Counted from the first letter of the stretch, positions 49,273 through 61,580 are shown. The stretch is DNA of 64,000 nucleotides from Sycobia sp. Sy_11 (GCA_018907035.1 JACCIC010000022.1:3325501-3389500); one strand, 5' to 3'. Notes: generated from the sequence alone by a model not told the origin. A program made the numbers and translations.

Positions 49273-52212
49273 TTATAGAAAAAATATTAAACTAAGATGA
49301 ATAATTATTACAAATTTAAGAGTTTGTTTTAGAGATGCTGAATTTTCTTCGGGTGGTTCAGAAATAGTCTCTGAATCTGTTGTTATTGAATCGAAAGTTG
49401 ATGTTGTTAAGGAAACTTCATCAGATTCGTCAGAATTTTCATCACTATCTTCTTCACTTGATCCTATGTCTTTATAATAATTGATAAAGAGATTTTAGAT
49501 AAATTTATTATTAAATAAGTAATAATATTAAAATTTTCACTTACTTAATGTTGTAGATTCTACAGATAAATCTGAAAAGTCATCTTCATCGCAGAGAACA
49601 GCGGCAGCATTAGCATCTAAAGTGAAAGAGTCATTCTCTATATCATTGTCATCATCTTCATCATTTTCTCTGCAAAAAATTGTAATTATTTCACAATTAT
49701 ACGTGAATTATTATAATAAATAACTTTTTTGCATATTATATTTAATACTTACTTTTTTACATCTGCATTACTGGAGTCAACCATAACTTGAAGATCTTCT
49801 TCAAGGTCTGAATATAATGCAGTTAAATTTACTGTTTCTTTCGCAGATCCAAAGTTAATAATTGCAATGCAAGTATCATTGCCTAAAGATCTATAATTAA
49901 AAAATAATTATAATATTTTTCCATTTAGTTTTAAGATAGTATTAAAACCTATATATCCAAATTAGTAACCTTTTTAATATAAGAAGTTTATCATCATTTG
50001 CTGTAGTTAATTTATAGTCTCCATGAGTAAAGATTGGATTTTTTCTAAGCGCTGTCAGTTTTTTAATTGCTATGATATTGCTATCAGAATCATTCAATTG
50101 TTCATTAACATTTATATCAACATAACTCGGATTAGCTGGAAGGAATGTTTGGCTAATATTAGAAAATCCAGCTGAGATTGTATCATCCCATTGCATAGGA
50201 GTTCTCATCGGATCTGTACTATATTCTTCATATGCTTTTTTTTTTTCTAGACCATTTATATCATCTATATTTTTCCACGACACATTTCCGTTTAACATTC
50301 CTATTTCTTCACCATAATACACCATAGCTTGACCAGGTAATAATAAAGTAAGCATGTATAGACCATCTAAAATATCTGTATCAAATTTTGAAGCTGCTCT
50401 TGAAGAATCTCTATTTGAAAGCTATATGTATATATAATTCCATATTAATTTATTCTTGTTAAATTTACAATGGTTTATTATAATTTCACATTTTAACGCT
50501 TGCTTTTAATATTCTAAATATTTAATTTTTTTATACCATTCTATTTATGCTTTTTAATAATGGTGTTATTTAATAATGGAAGACTAGTGTTTGTAAACAA
50601 AGTACATATAAACTTTTAAAGATATGCTTCTGTCAATGAGCTGAGATCAGGACTTGAACACAGATCATTGAATTACTAGTGTTATGCCCAAGCAATCAAG
50701 CTATTGTAGACCTCTGATATTAGCAATTAATGAATAAAGCGTATTATAAGAAGTTTTAATAAACTTGTAGCAAGAAAAAAATACTTACCAACCAATTGGT
50801 TTTAGCTTCATCTGGTAATTCATTGATCCAATCATCAACCAAATTTTTGATATCTAATGGACCACTAGATTCATTTAGTTTTGTCAAAAAAACTACATTT
50901 AATGGAATAATGCCTTTGTGAGTCTCATTTCCATAATACGATATTATTTGTTTATCAAGCTCATCTACTTCTCCAATTAATAATCTGCAATAAAGCATCA
51001 AATAAAATAATTACTGGACTATTTTTGATTGAAAGTTCATTATTATTAGTAAATACGAACTTTGGTTCTTTATTATTGTTTTGAACCCATTCATCTACAT
51101 GTTCACGAATTCTAAATATTAATGCAGCATTTTCTGGTAGACCAACGTTATGGAAATCATTGTCGTTGTCATCATCTTCATCATCGTCATCATCATCATC
51201 ATCGTCATCATCGTTTTCATCATCATCATCATCATCATCGCTATCATTACTACTACTTTCATTTTTATTATTATCACTGTCATTGTTATCATCATAATCA
51301 TCTTCATTTTCATAAAGATATGATACTCCACAAATACAAAATCCATCAACTTCTTTTTCTAACCAAAAGTCTAAAACATCCTAGAAATAGATATTTTATT
51401 TGTAAAAATGATTTTTCATTTATTTGTAAATAACTTTGTTTTAGTATTAGTTTATAAGCATAAAGTACATTAAATTATAATTTTATACCAGTATTTCTTC
51501 AACAACATTTTCATTTCTCAAGTTAAGATCTGGTTGATCAATGCTAAATTTATGATAATACCATTGTTTTCTTCCTTTGTGCCAAGTCCATGCTGAACCT
51601 TTTTCATCACTGTATGAATTTTTCTATAACATAAGTTTGGCTATTCTTATAAACATTTTTAATTATTTAGGTTGAAAAGAGTTGCTATTTTTTACCTACC
51701 CAGTTATTAGGAGGTACTATTTTATTATTTACATATTTTCCATCTGCCCAGATATAATAGTCCTTATAGGGTTCTATGCTAGCAACTGAATTAAGAAACC
51801 ATTGATGTTTTCTGCTGGAATGATTGGGAATAATATCTAATATGATTTTTAAATCTAAAGCAAAGCATCATTATATTGTAATTTTATAAATAAAGACTTC
51901 ATTTTACTTAGCAAATATTAAATATTATTAGTGATTTACCTTTCTTATGAGCTTCATCTATTAAATTATCAAAATCATTAAAATCACCAAAAAGAGGATC
52001 TATACTAGTGTGATTTAAAACATCATATCCTGAATCGATGAGCTGAGAAGAATAAATTGGACCTAACCTTATGGTATCGATTCCTAGATCTTGAAGATAC
52101 TCCAAGCGACTTATTATTCCTAATTAAAATAAAATATATTATTATAAATTGTTAATAAATGTTGAATTTATTTGCCATGTTATTTAAAAATTAATAAACT
52201 TTCATAACAACG

Positions 52213-52258
<46 letters not shown>

Positions 52259-55200
52259 TTATTTATTTATTTATTTATTTTAATGATTTACCAGTTCATG
52301 ATGAATGAATAATTAGACTTTTAATTTCTTTAAATATAATGTCTATTTATTTTAATCTGTTCAATGTATTATCACATTGAACGACACATTAATAAAATAA
52401 TATAATACGTAATTAATTCTATCTGATGATCACCTGATGATCAAAGGATTATTATCATTATCATGTAGGTTATATCAGCTGATTTTAAAGTTATCATTTT
52501 AGCAGATTATAGCAGATATCAACAGATATCAACAGATAGCTGCAGATAGCTGCAGATAGCTGCAGATAGCTGCAGATAGCAGCAAATAGCAGCAGATAGT
52601 AAATGTTGGGCCTGGTTCGGCGCATGTCATGTTCGGCCATATGTCGGTCACATTCTCTTTGGTTGCTTGGCAAAGAAAACGTCCACCGTAACGACGAAGG
52701 CGCCGTTGCATTAAAACAAAAACGGCAGCCGTAGGAGCGCTAATAGTACAGAGTATAAAAGAGTGAACTTATTTTGTTAATTAAAAAATAGGTTTTTATA
52801 CTTAAAATATATATTTCAATGTTGTACTGTATATACCCGAATAGCATATTAAAAAATAGAATAAATGTGATATAAGTGATTCTTTATATTTTAATTGAGC
52901 ACATAATATAATAAGAAACAAATTAAATATTCATAATTTTTGAAATACAACTTTGAATAATTGTAATATACGTATTTTCATTATAAATATAACTATCATA
53001 TAAACCGTAAATTACTGTTTTCTTATCGGATTTAATTTTTATTATCTTGGCCCACTCTTTGTGACTGTTCACCATTACAATATCACAAAATAAATTTGAG
53101 CAGGTTCGGTTTCTGCTAAGTATTAATAATTCTATAAAAAGTAAAGTTCTTTACAGAAGTATTCTTTTGCAAAATTTTTAAAGAAATCCGAAATTTTACT
53201 AATATAAGCAATGCTTTTGCGTACTTCTGTACTGTATATTATGTACGTAATTTTAAAGATAATCAACACACATTTGAAAGGAAGTGACTTTAAAGTAATT
53301 AAAATTTTTTGAGAGAAAATTAAGCTACATGTTTTACAACAGTAGGCAAGTGATTACAGATTCAAATTCGGTCCTTTGGGTCGCAGTTTTTTGTAGTTAT
53401 TTCTTATATCCTACCTTCTGAAGATGATAAATATTTATTTGAAAAAATTTTTAGAAGAAAATCAGAATTTTTTGAGTATCCGAAAGTATCGAGAAAACCA
53501 TAAAGGTAAACAAATAAGAGGTGTGTTTCCTACTTATAACAGACTGTAATTTCTCCTCATACAAGAGGTTGTCAGCCTCTTCTGTTTGTATTTAGATGGG
53601 TCAAATTCAAACAATTAAGCCTTGGGCTAATCCAGTGGATGGTTCCACCGAAGTCGCCTAAAATACTGGAGACTTGTACAACTGCAAGTTCCCCGGATAT
53701 AAAGGATGTTCACTATCACCATCGAAAAAGGAGTCCATTACCAAACGGATCACAAGGCCTATTACGATCAATCCAAGGTCATAAAATTGAAGTGCGCAAG
53801 ATAGATAGCCAGATAACGCAGTGCTCATAATGAGCCAGTCCTTGAAGTCAGCCATGCTTCATCGGTGGTCGCAACTCTTCAAATTGCTGTGCTCTTTTAT
53901 CTCTCCCTGATCTCTCCCGCTCTCCCTGATCCTCTTTCAAATCATTATGGACTATGAACTTGGATCATTACATCAGGAATCTAATATGACATTCAACAAT
54001 ACTCAAGTCCACACACTGGGCTTCGTAAACAAAACTTGCTTACAGATTTATCACTTGATAGTGAGAGCACCATTCAAGAAGTTGGTCTCGACGCCTGGTC
54101 AACATCAATGTTTTTCTGACGACACATGTCTCCTGTCTGGATGTGATTTCATATACTGTCGCAAGAAGAGGATTTGTATCCTCTCCTCCAGATTCCACTT
54201 ATCTAGGGGTATAAACCACGATAGACAGTGCATGTGGGCTGTGCATTTGCAGAAAGTACAAAAGTCAGATCTGCCCGACGTCATTGAGAACCTTACAATA
54301 ATACTTGATGCTCAGATGATTGGAGAACAACCTGATCCAGAGACAGCCAATAGCTCTAAGTTTACAGAGCACTTTTACAATCTGTACATCAATAATATCA
54401 TCAAGCACAGGCACGGACTGAATTACACACATTATATTTATCGGTAAAGCTGATTTGTAGGAGACTGCGGATAACGCGCTCTCTTCATGATCTTTTACAA
54501 TGACGAGTTATCAACTTAATAAAAAGTAAACTGCCAACGAAAAATCATTTTTTTCAGTAGCATCATATATCAAAGTGCCAGCAGAAGGAGCTTAAAGAAT
54601 TAATAAGAAACAAAAGTAAGCAAAAAGGGAACAGTATAATAGGAGAAAGCGGTGGTCGAATACGATCCCAGCCTTTTGAGTATTGAAGAAAGATGGGGTG
54701 ATAGGGTGAAAATTGCACTGATGACTTAAAAATACGGATTTTACTAAAATTCCAATCTACTCGCTTCATAGATATACGACAGCTTCATAACATAAGATAG
54801 GCAATAGGTTAGACAGTAAGGTTTTTTAATAAGAAGGTTAGCAAAGACAGACGTCGATGTTGTATTGATAGAAGAGAAAATAATTGAGGATTGCAGAATT
54901 GGATGCAGTACTTAAGGTACTTCAGAAAAACAATCTAACGGTAAATATAGAAAAATGCATATTTTTGCCAGACGGGATACCAGTATACAACCGGGGATGT
55001 ACAAAATACAATCGCTACTAGAAACGCGTAATCCTAAGAATTTAAAACAAATCAGAAATTTTTTGGGGCTGAAGGTTTTAAGTAAAAAGTGTAAAAAATT
55101 TTTATAAAATTTGATATTATATTAAAAAAATAAGTCTTGTATTAACTTGGACTTTTGCTGTAACTTGGTAGCACTAAAGGTTTTTTTGGCATGTATTTAA

Positions 55201-57047
55201 TAAGAATCTATTATACCATTAATATCAAATGCAATTTACTATGCGCTACTGGTACAAAGAAAGAAATTCAAATCTAAGTAACGTGTTCACAGATCTATTT
55301 TCAAGATTAAAATGTTGATATCATATGTATACACCATGAAATCTAGTATGTTATCTCTACTATTTAAGTAAGCATTTGATAGGATGTTTAGTCGTAGATA
55401 TAATTTGCAAAGAATAGATTAAATTAGTGAAACTGTGAGATCCGAATGTAGAAGTATTTCGGATGCTTTTAAAAAATAGGGAAAGAGATAAGAGAGTAAA
55501 GCAATATTTTGCTAAATATGAATTTAAAGGCAGTATAGTTTTTAGAAAGATCGAAAATAGAATGAAGTGCTTGGTGCTACACAAACGGTATGGGAATATT
55601 GGAAGGATGGGTAACGATGGTCACATGGTCGTTGAATGAGAATGTTCGAACTGATGTATGAAAATAATTGTTTTAAGGAGATGAGACCATTAATTATGTA
55701 TTAAATACTATATTAACTATCATTTCATATATATTTTATTAAAAATAAAGGGATTTAATACATTTTTTATTTATTCTGTACCACATTGCTTCAAAAGTCA
55801 TTTAAAAATCGAATATTTTTAATTAAGAAATTTTAGTATTTTGAAAGAACTTTTGAAAATGTAGAATCACAAAGGCGATATGTATTCATTCCGAATATAA
55901 TGAGGAAAGATATGGAGAAAATTGTTACAAATAATCTCTTTTGAAGAATGGAATGTAAAAAGATGTTCATATTACGCAAAATTTTATGTAAAAAACAATT
56001 TGTAAGTATAATACGAATTTAATGGAACAATGGAAATATTAATCTTGACTATACAATTTCTTAAGTTATTACTATTACAGCTAACATAACATAAATAATC
56101 TCTAGTAAATTATTTATTTCTTTTCTGCTAAATATAATTACTTAATTTTTACAACATTGTTCGAAATATTTTCTTTCAAAATTATATAAAAACCCAATCA
56201 TAATAGTATTATGAAAATTATAGAATAATCTAAATTTATTTGAGATATTTTTAATTTGAGATATTTATAATTTGTTAATCCAATTCTCAAAGAGTTCAGC
56301 ATATCAAATTAAAAATACCTGCGATATGTTAAATGAAATTAAAAATATTATTTTGTGCTGTTAGCTTAATAAAAAAAACTTGTATATGCCATTATATTTT
56401 TATTCAGAAGCGACGATCTATTGTCTTTCCATTTATTTTTAATTGAGAATTAAATAAAATCGTAAAATGTCTTCCTCTTGTCTTCAATTTGATATTTTCT
56501 ATAGTGAGATGATAAGGTAGAGGCATGTCAATAGTATGTTTTCTTTTCGAAAAGCTAAATTATTATTAATCATTGTGCATTCATATAGATATATATTAAT
56601 GCATTATTTTTCATTATGCAAACGTGAATTGCTTATTTTGAAGCATTATTTTTAAGAGCATTATTCTATTTTGCCTATATTTATGTTAAAGTTAAGTATT
56701 TGTTCCACGTTATCTTAACATTATTTTTTCTTCTTTACTATTTCGTTCCACCCCCTTTTTTAATTAGCCGCCTCTCACACGCGTCCTTTCGCCGTCTCAC
56801 CTGCCAGGTCTCCCTCGCCGTCGCCGTTACTGTCCTGAAAGGACCTCGGCAAGATGTGATAGATGAGCGCGTTGTCACGCCAGTCCGTCTGCTGAGGATC
56901 GTCCTCGTCCCCACTTCCGTCCTCCGGCTCCTCCGTCGTCACCTCGTACAGCTCGCCGTCCCCGACGGCGGCGCCGGCCGACAGCCGCGCCAGGAGCAGG
57001 AGCGCGGCGAGGATCGTCGGAATCATTAGCTCTCTCGCGGGCCGCAT
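49273..57047 (-). CDS. Secreted GH13 alpha-glucosidase-like protein with degenerate active site (probable pseudoenzyme, GPI-anchor-like tail)
   Basis: Ten exons on the minus strand: 57047-56801, 52119-51940, 51854-51700, 51623-51489, 51380-51061, 50984-50789, 50421-49970, 49890-49753, 49669-49545, 49469-49273. All phases agree, giving 714 aa. Residues 1-26 form a signal peptide. The maltase fold is clear from [65 protein letters not shown] and [16 protein letters not shown]. The catalytic site is altered: the usual GFRIDAVPYL is [10 protein letters not shown] (Arg to Cys254, nucleophile Asp to Cys256), while the acid/base Glu (LLIGEVDE, Glu351) remains and NHD is NRD (414-416). Residues 263-314 are an acidic insert with runs of 7 and 11 Asp. 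The tail is Ser/Thr/acid-rich and ends in about 15 hydrophobic residues, like a GPI-anchor signal. It may bind sugar, act as a receptor, or serve as an SLC3-like partner; hydrolysis is unlikely. Confidence 0.88.
50531..50718 (-). mobile_element. tRNA-derived SINE, copy 2 (diverged), in intron 6 of the GH13-like gene
   Basis: In minus sense it has a B-box-like GTTCAAGTCCTGATCTCAG, the body GTTTATATGTACTTTGTTTAC and a tail with GCATAAATAGAATGG, in the same order as the copies at 36.8 and 63.7 kb. It lies between the exons ending at 50789 and starting at 50421. Confidence 0.65.
52215..52280. repeat. Compound (TA)n-(TTTA)n microsatellite
   Basis: TA repeats to about 52253 are followed by TTTA repeats, the same structure as at 43916-43998. 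Confidence 0.9.
52501..52600. repeat. 10-bp tandem repeat, CAGATAGCTG unit
   Basis: About nine units drift from AACAGATATC on the left through TGCAGATAGC to AGCAGATAGC on the right. The ORF at 52529-52711 runs through it and is not taken as a gene. Confidence 0.8.
53947..54447 (+). other. Unassigned 166-aa open frame
   Basis: An ATG-initiated frame with normal-looking composition, lying just upstream of the LTR-retrotransposon relic in the same orientation. No signal peptide, membrane helix or motif was recognised. The preceding sequence (53.6-53.9 kb) is also richer in coding-like codons, so both may be fragments of one element's polyprotein or of an unrelated transposon. Function unknown. 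Confidence 0.25.
54840..55110 (+). mobile_element. Ty3/gypsy-type LTR retrotransposon relic (end of reverse transcriptase)
   Basis: Shifted frames read [20 protein letters not shown], then [20 protein letters not shown] and FLGL. This is the thumb region following the reverse-transcriptase core in gypsy-like pol proteins (LNLEKC..., K.LR.FLGL). Stops and frameshifts are frequent. No LTRs were identified. Confidence 0.6.
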
Positions 57048-57340
57048 CGCGGCGCGTTGCGAGCGAGCGCGCGCGCTTACAGACGCGAGGCTGCGCGAAT
57101 GCCGAACGGCCGAGCCGACCTCGGATCTCCGTGCGCGGCGAGAGCTTCGCCCAGACGCGGCGGCGTTGTACAAGAGGCAACGACAATGAAAGCTCGCGAC
57201 CTTGCGACCGCACTGTCGGCGCCTTCCTCTTGGCCAAAAATCTGCGGGGAGCTAATGTGCGTGTATGCGTGTGCGTGAGTGTGGTTATGTGTACGTGACG
57301 ATGCGGCGTGCCACATCCGGCGATCGCGCAAAAGATTTCG
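57048..57340 (-). promoter_or_regulatory. GC-rich 5' region of the GH13-like gene
   Basis: A sharp GC- and CpG-rich island spans exon 1 and about 300 bp upstream (56770-57340), in strong contrast to the AT-rich flanks. It probably contains the transcription start. Long frames here on both strands (56875-57237, 57057-57278, 57077-57475) reflect GC content. The ATG at 57047 is chosen because the signal peptide follows it; the in-frame extension upstream to 57173 looks like translated 5' UTR. Confidence 0.55.
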
Positions 57341-57349
57341 GTCGATTCT

Positions 57350-58550
57350 AAGGCAGCCGTTGTGAGGTGCTAATGGAGGATCGGTCTGCGCTATGGGAAA
57401 AGAGCGATAGTTAAAATCTCTGTGATTTAGAAGTAATGATTGAAAAACCGTTAAACGTGTCATGACAGTTAACAATAGAAAAGGTTTAAAAATAAAGCAA
57501 GGATACGATATTGTCAGTCAAAATCCATTTGTATACGCTATGTTGAAATTCATCAGAAATTCCTATGGTTCCGTTAAAGTAAAATTAAATTAATTTTAGT
57601 TTTCTTACAATCAATATTAGACTGCTGAAGTCTTATATGATAAGTAAAAATGAAACTTATTTTTAATTATATTGATTATTTTTAAATTCCAACGCATACA
57701 GTAGAAAGTACTTGATGATGCAATTTTTAGAAATAATTTTACTAAGAAAAACATGCCAATTTACCGGTATATTTACAATAATTTGAGAATGTCGCACTCT
57801 GATAATAATCAATAATGTATCTTTTAGTTAAGCTAAAAATATCTTTTTTAATTTTAGTCTGTTGCAATCCAATAATTATATTCTATGCTAAAAATAACAA
57901 TGTTTAAACTGTGTATGCTACAGTATATATAGGTAAAAAAACTAATGAAAGACATTAAATTTGATTATGTTTAATTATCTGAACTGTACGAAAATTTATC
58001 AAATTTTATTGGACTTCTGCAAACCGTACACTATATAGTCTTCAAAATTTTGTCTTCTAGCCAAAAATGTTCGTATTTCTAATTTAACTTAAGTAGATTC
58101 TTAGAAATGTCCCAATGGTGCACTGATCATAATTCATAAATCATCACTTAAAATACTCTTTTTTGTACAGAAGCTCAAATAATTAATAATTTTGTTAAAA
58201 ACCAAATTGTAAAATTATAAAATAAAAGAAACATTTTAACAATTAATATTGTTTATGACACATATCACAATGGCATTTACACCTTTCGAAAGAGTTGCCC
58301 AATCCTAAGGTTATTTTTGTAACAGGGTCTTTACCTGTTCGAGGCAAAGTAATTTTAGTTTCAATTGAATAAGCGATCACTAAGAACTGAATTTACGTAC
58401 GTTTACAAACTGATTAACTTAATATCAACACCATAGCGCCACTTGGAGAATTAACTCGATCATTAAACAAAACTGTTTTTACTTTTTCGCACTCGACAAT
58501 GGAAAAGGTCAGAAAACCAGAGCAGATGATAGGACAGGTAAAAGATGAAG
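57350..58550. other. AT-rich stretch without recognised gene
   Basis: Nothing recognisable on either strand. Confidence 0.5.
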
Positions 58551-58559
58551 GGCTATTTT

Positions 58560-59010
58560 TATAACACACTCCGTTCACCTGTCGCGCGCAAAAACGACAG
58601 TGTTTCTCAGCGAGGCAAAAAAGTAAAGAGTACACTTATGACAGGAGAGTAAAACAGAAGAAGAAAGAGAGGGGAGAGAGGGGGTGGGAAGAGGGAGCAA
58701 AAGCGGTACCGTGCGCCAAGCGCTCAGATGAGGCACACGCGTATATATATATATAATTGTAGAATAGACGTATGGCAGAGAGACGCGCTCTCGAGAACTG
58801 GCGAATCTTCTATTTTTGCGGAGCACGTCGCGCTGAAGCTCCCTATACTGCAGTGCTCGCAACGGCGCGCGAACTGTCCATATCGGGGGAGGGGGGGATG
58901 AAAAATAATAGTACGGCTCGCAATTCCAACGAACCACCATAAATTTTCTTAGATTGGAGAGTGATTTTGTACCTATCGTCTACGCACGTAGCTTCACGAT
59001 GTGTGTGTGT
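58560..59010. other. GC/GA-rich patch, possible unassigned promoter
   Basis: CpG-containing and purine-rich sequence (GGGGAGAGAGGGGGTGGG, CGCGCGCAAAAACG, ACGCGCTCTCGAG) with a short TA box-like run at 58742-58755 and a short (TG)n at about 59000-59016. The composition matches the promoter islands of the recognised genes. The 121-aa frame at 58575-58940 has no family features. Confidence 0.25.
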
Positions 59011-59516
59011 GTGTGTAATATTCGTAAAACGTTTATAGAAAGCGGTTGTTGATGTGAGAACGATTATTATGAGTTTTTTTATTTTATTTTTTTTTTGGCA
59101 GAGTAGTTGTTACTATACGCTGTTTACGCGACACATAAGCTAAATACAGCAGCATACACGGTCATTTATATTTGCAGTAATAAATAAATAAATAAACTAG
59201 AGAATTCCTAAAATTAAGCATTTCTATTTTATTTTAGCAGTAGGTCTGATGCAATTGTGATAAAAATGTATTTATGAAAGCAAGGTAAGTTATAAATATT
59301 AGTAACTGAACCCGTTTATCTGAGCACGGATGAATTTTGTAAGATATATTTTATATTTTTAAATATAAAGTTATTTTTTACAATTATTATCTTATATAAA
59401 TTATTAAAATCAAAATTATTATTGTGATTAATAAATTATAAGAGATATTAAAAGTTTGTTTTTTAAAACATTACATGCTATATGATTTTATTATACGTGG
59501 ATATGTGGGAGTGAGG

Positions 59517-59540
59517 GGGAGAAAGAGAGAGAGGGAGAGA

Positions 59541-59592
<52 letters not shown>
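59517..59592. repeat. (GA)n microsatellite
   Basis: About 75 bp of GA repeats with GGGAGA interruptions at the left side. Confidence 0.95.
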
Positions 59593-59593
<1 letters not shown>

Positions 59594-59599
59594 GGAGGG

Positions 59600-61080
59600 A
59601 GGGGAGAAAAAATGTTACTATGTTTTCGATCGATTTGTTCTGTTTGTCTAAATATGCAGTAATCCGAATTAAAAAAGCTGTTGTCTACTTAATCTCACTT
59701 ATGTCAGCTAATTCTACATGATATGACTTAGGGCGAAACATACACAATAGATGTACACAAATTAAAAACTTAATTCAATTTTTCAATAAATGGCTTTCAT
59801 AAAATTGATTTAATTACTGTTAAATACTATTATAAGTGAATTTAGACATTTGTTTTTTGTATATGTAATGGTTTTTGCAGTGATTTTTTACTCTGAAATT
59901 TATTTTATCTATTTTTCTTACATATGTATTATACGTATTGAAGAAAAAAGTGAATTTATTAAATATTTTATAAATGTTATTGCTAATTAAAAAAATATAT
60001 AATTCCAATTAATAATTATATACTGATGTAAATTTTACATTTAAAGGTTCTTTTAAAGTAAGATAGTACTTATTGCTTCTCGAAACTTAAATAGTTCTAA
60101 AATAAATAAAAATAAATTATGAAGAATATTATAAAATAAAATGCTGAGAAGCCTGAAAAACTTTTACTGAGAAACTGAGAAAATATAGAATTTTAGAAAT
60201 TTTGATTTTTACTGAGAAAATTTAGAAATAGGACATAATATAATCTATGTAGGTTCCACGCTATGTCACTTGTTGGGATCATCTATAGGATGAATGTCAA
60301 CCATTCCTAAAGATATAAAAACTCAATAATTATAACTATGAAATAAGTATGAACTATAAATCAGTATCCCCATTATTTCTTAGTAGTTCATACTTATTTC
60401 TTAGTTATAATTATTGAGATTTTTTAGTACCTCATTTTATATACTTTTTTTCCTAGTTAATGTTTAATGTATTTCAGAAAAATTGATGTACATATTGATG
60501 GAGCTACTTAATATTGAACATAAAAATAATAATTGACTTTAAATTAACTAAACAATTTTTATACATTAAAAAATTATCTAACCGATGAAATCCAAGTTAT
60601 TTATTTTGTTAATTCATTACAGAATCTATAAAATCAAAATTTGCTTTTCATAAGATTTTGAATATTGAATTTAGTTATAATTATTTTTCATTTGTATTTC
60701 TAATAATAATCTACTAGTATGTATTTTTACCACATTCAATTTGTCTATTTTTAGATTATAATTCTATACTTTTAGTTTATTCTTACAGCATACCGTGATA
60801 TTTAGAGCATGATTTAAAAAAAAAAAACATACATTAAACTGACTAATCTTTAACGCGGCAGACGAACGAATGTCTAACTTCGTTTATCAAGCAATTTGGC
60901 GATGCTGCCAATAGTCCTAGCTGTTGTTTATAGTTCACCAGAGCTGCAAACTTAGGGCACAAAGTTAATGTTATCAAATGAGCGATCATTATTTAAAGTT
61001 AGTCAGTATTCGCCTAGTAATTCGGTTCTTAATAAAAAAATGTCCAGTAACAGAAAATCGAATATAGCCAAACTATCCAG
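59600..61080. other. AT-rich stretch with one short palindrome
   Basis: No gene was recognised. An inverted repeat lies at 60317-60423; see its own entry. Confidence 0.5.
60317..60423. repeat. Hairpin-forming inverted repeat
   Basis: Arms of about 40 bp (60317-60356 and 60384-60423; ATAAGTATGAACTA against TAGTTCATACTTAT at the loop side) surround a 27-nt loop. One arm has an extra base. It could be a remnant of a small MITE. Confidence 0.75.
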
Positions 61081-61082
61081 AA

Positions 61083-61580
61083 TACGAGGTCAGATAATTA
61101 AGTAATGCGACCGATTTTATTTCTCGGCCTGTGGTAATACTGCGAACCTGTAACTTCGCCACCGTAATAGTAGATCTCAAGCTCTCGATTGTAACCTTGA
61201 CGACCCTTGTATGATCATTTCTTCGCCAGCTGTTTAATGTTTCGTAGCAATGCGCGAATAGTGCATGTTACGAACATGGAACAGAGAAATTTAGAGCAAC
61301 GGTGCGCGATAAAATTTTGTGCGAAACTCGGCGAAACCGTAAGAGAAACTTATGAAAAAGTGCTTAAAGTGTATGGTAATGATGCCCTGAGTCGTAATCA
61401 GGTGCTTCGGTGGCACGTCAGTTTTATAAAAGGCCGCGAGAGCGTCAAAGACTAGATACGGAGCGGAAGGCCAATTCAAGTGCGAATCGACGCGAATGCA
61501 CTGCGCGTCCGCGCCCTTGTTCGTCGGAAACCCAGTCTTTACCGTAGAACGCTAAAGATACCATTCTTTAAATGCTACCA
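61083..61580 (+). mobile_element. mariner 5' fragment
   Basis: It starts with the terminal repeat ACGAGGTCAGATAATTAAGT, then AATGCGAC, the inverse of the end at 13905-13933. A transposase N-terminus begins at ATG 61276: MEQRNLEQRCAIKFCAKLGE, then VLKVYGNDALSRNQVLRWHV and ESVKD before a stop. After that RSGRPIQVR and ALVRRKP continue in shifted frames. The element is lost after about 61.58 kb. Confidence 0.75.

Larger units (their letters stand above)
52130..56790. other. Intron 1 of the GH13-like gene, with transposon debris
   Basis: About 4.7 kb between coding exons 1 and 2. It holds a compound microsatellite (52215-52280), a 10-bp tandem repeat (52501-52600), an LTR-retrotransposon relic near 54.8-55.1 kb, and an unassigned 166-aa plus-strand frame at 53947-54447. 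55.6-56.7 kb is plain AT-rich sequence. Confidence 0.6.

Noticed and set aside
51119..51433. ORFs rich in Met or His on both strands
   Set aside because: They are alternative-frame translations of the Asp-coding GAT repeat in exon 5 of the GH13-like gene.
56875..57475. Long Arg/Ala-rich ORFs on both strands around the GH13 exon 1
   Set aside because: They are open only because of the GC-rich island. The frame with the signal peptide and IYHILPRSF motif is the coding one.
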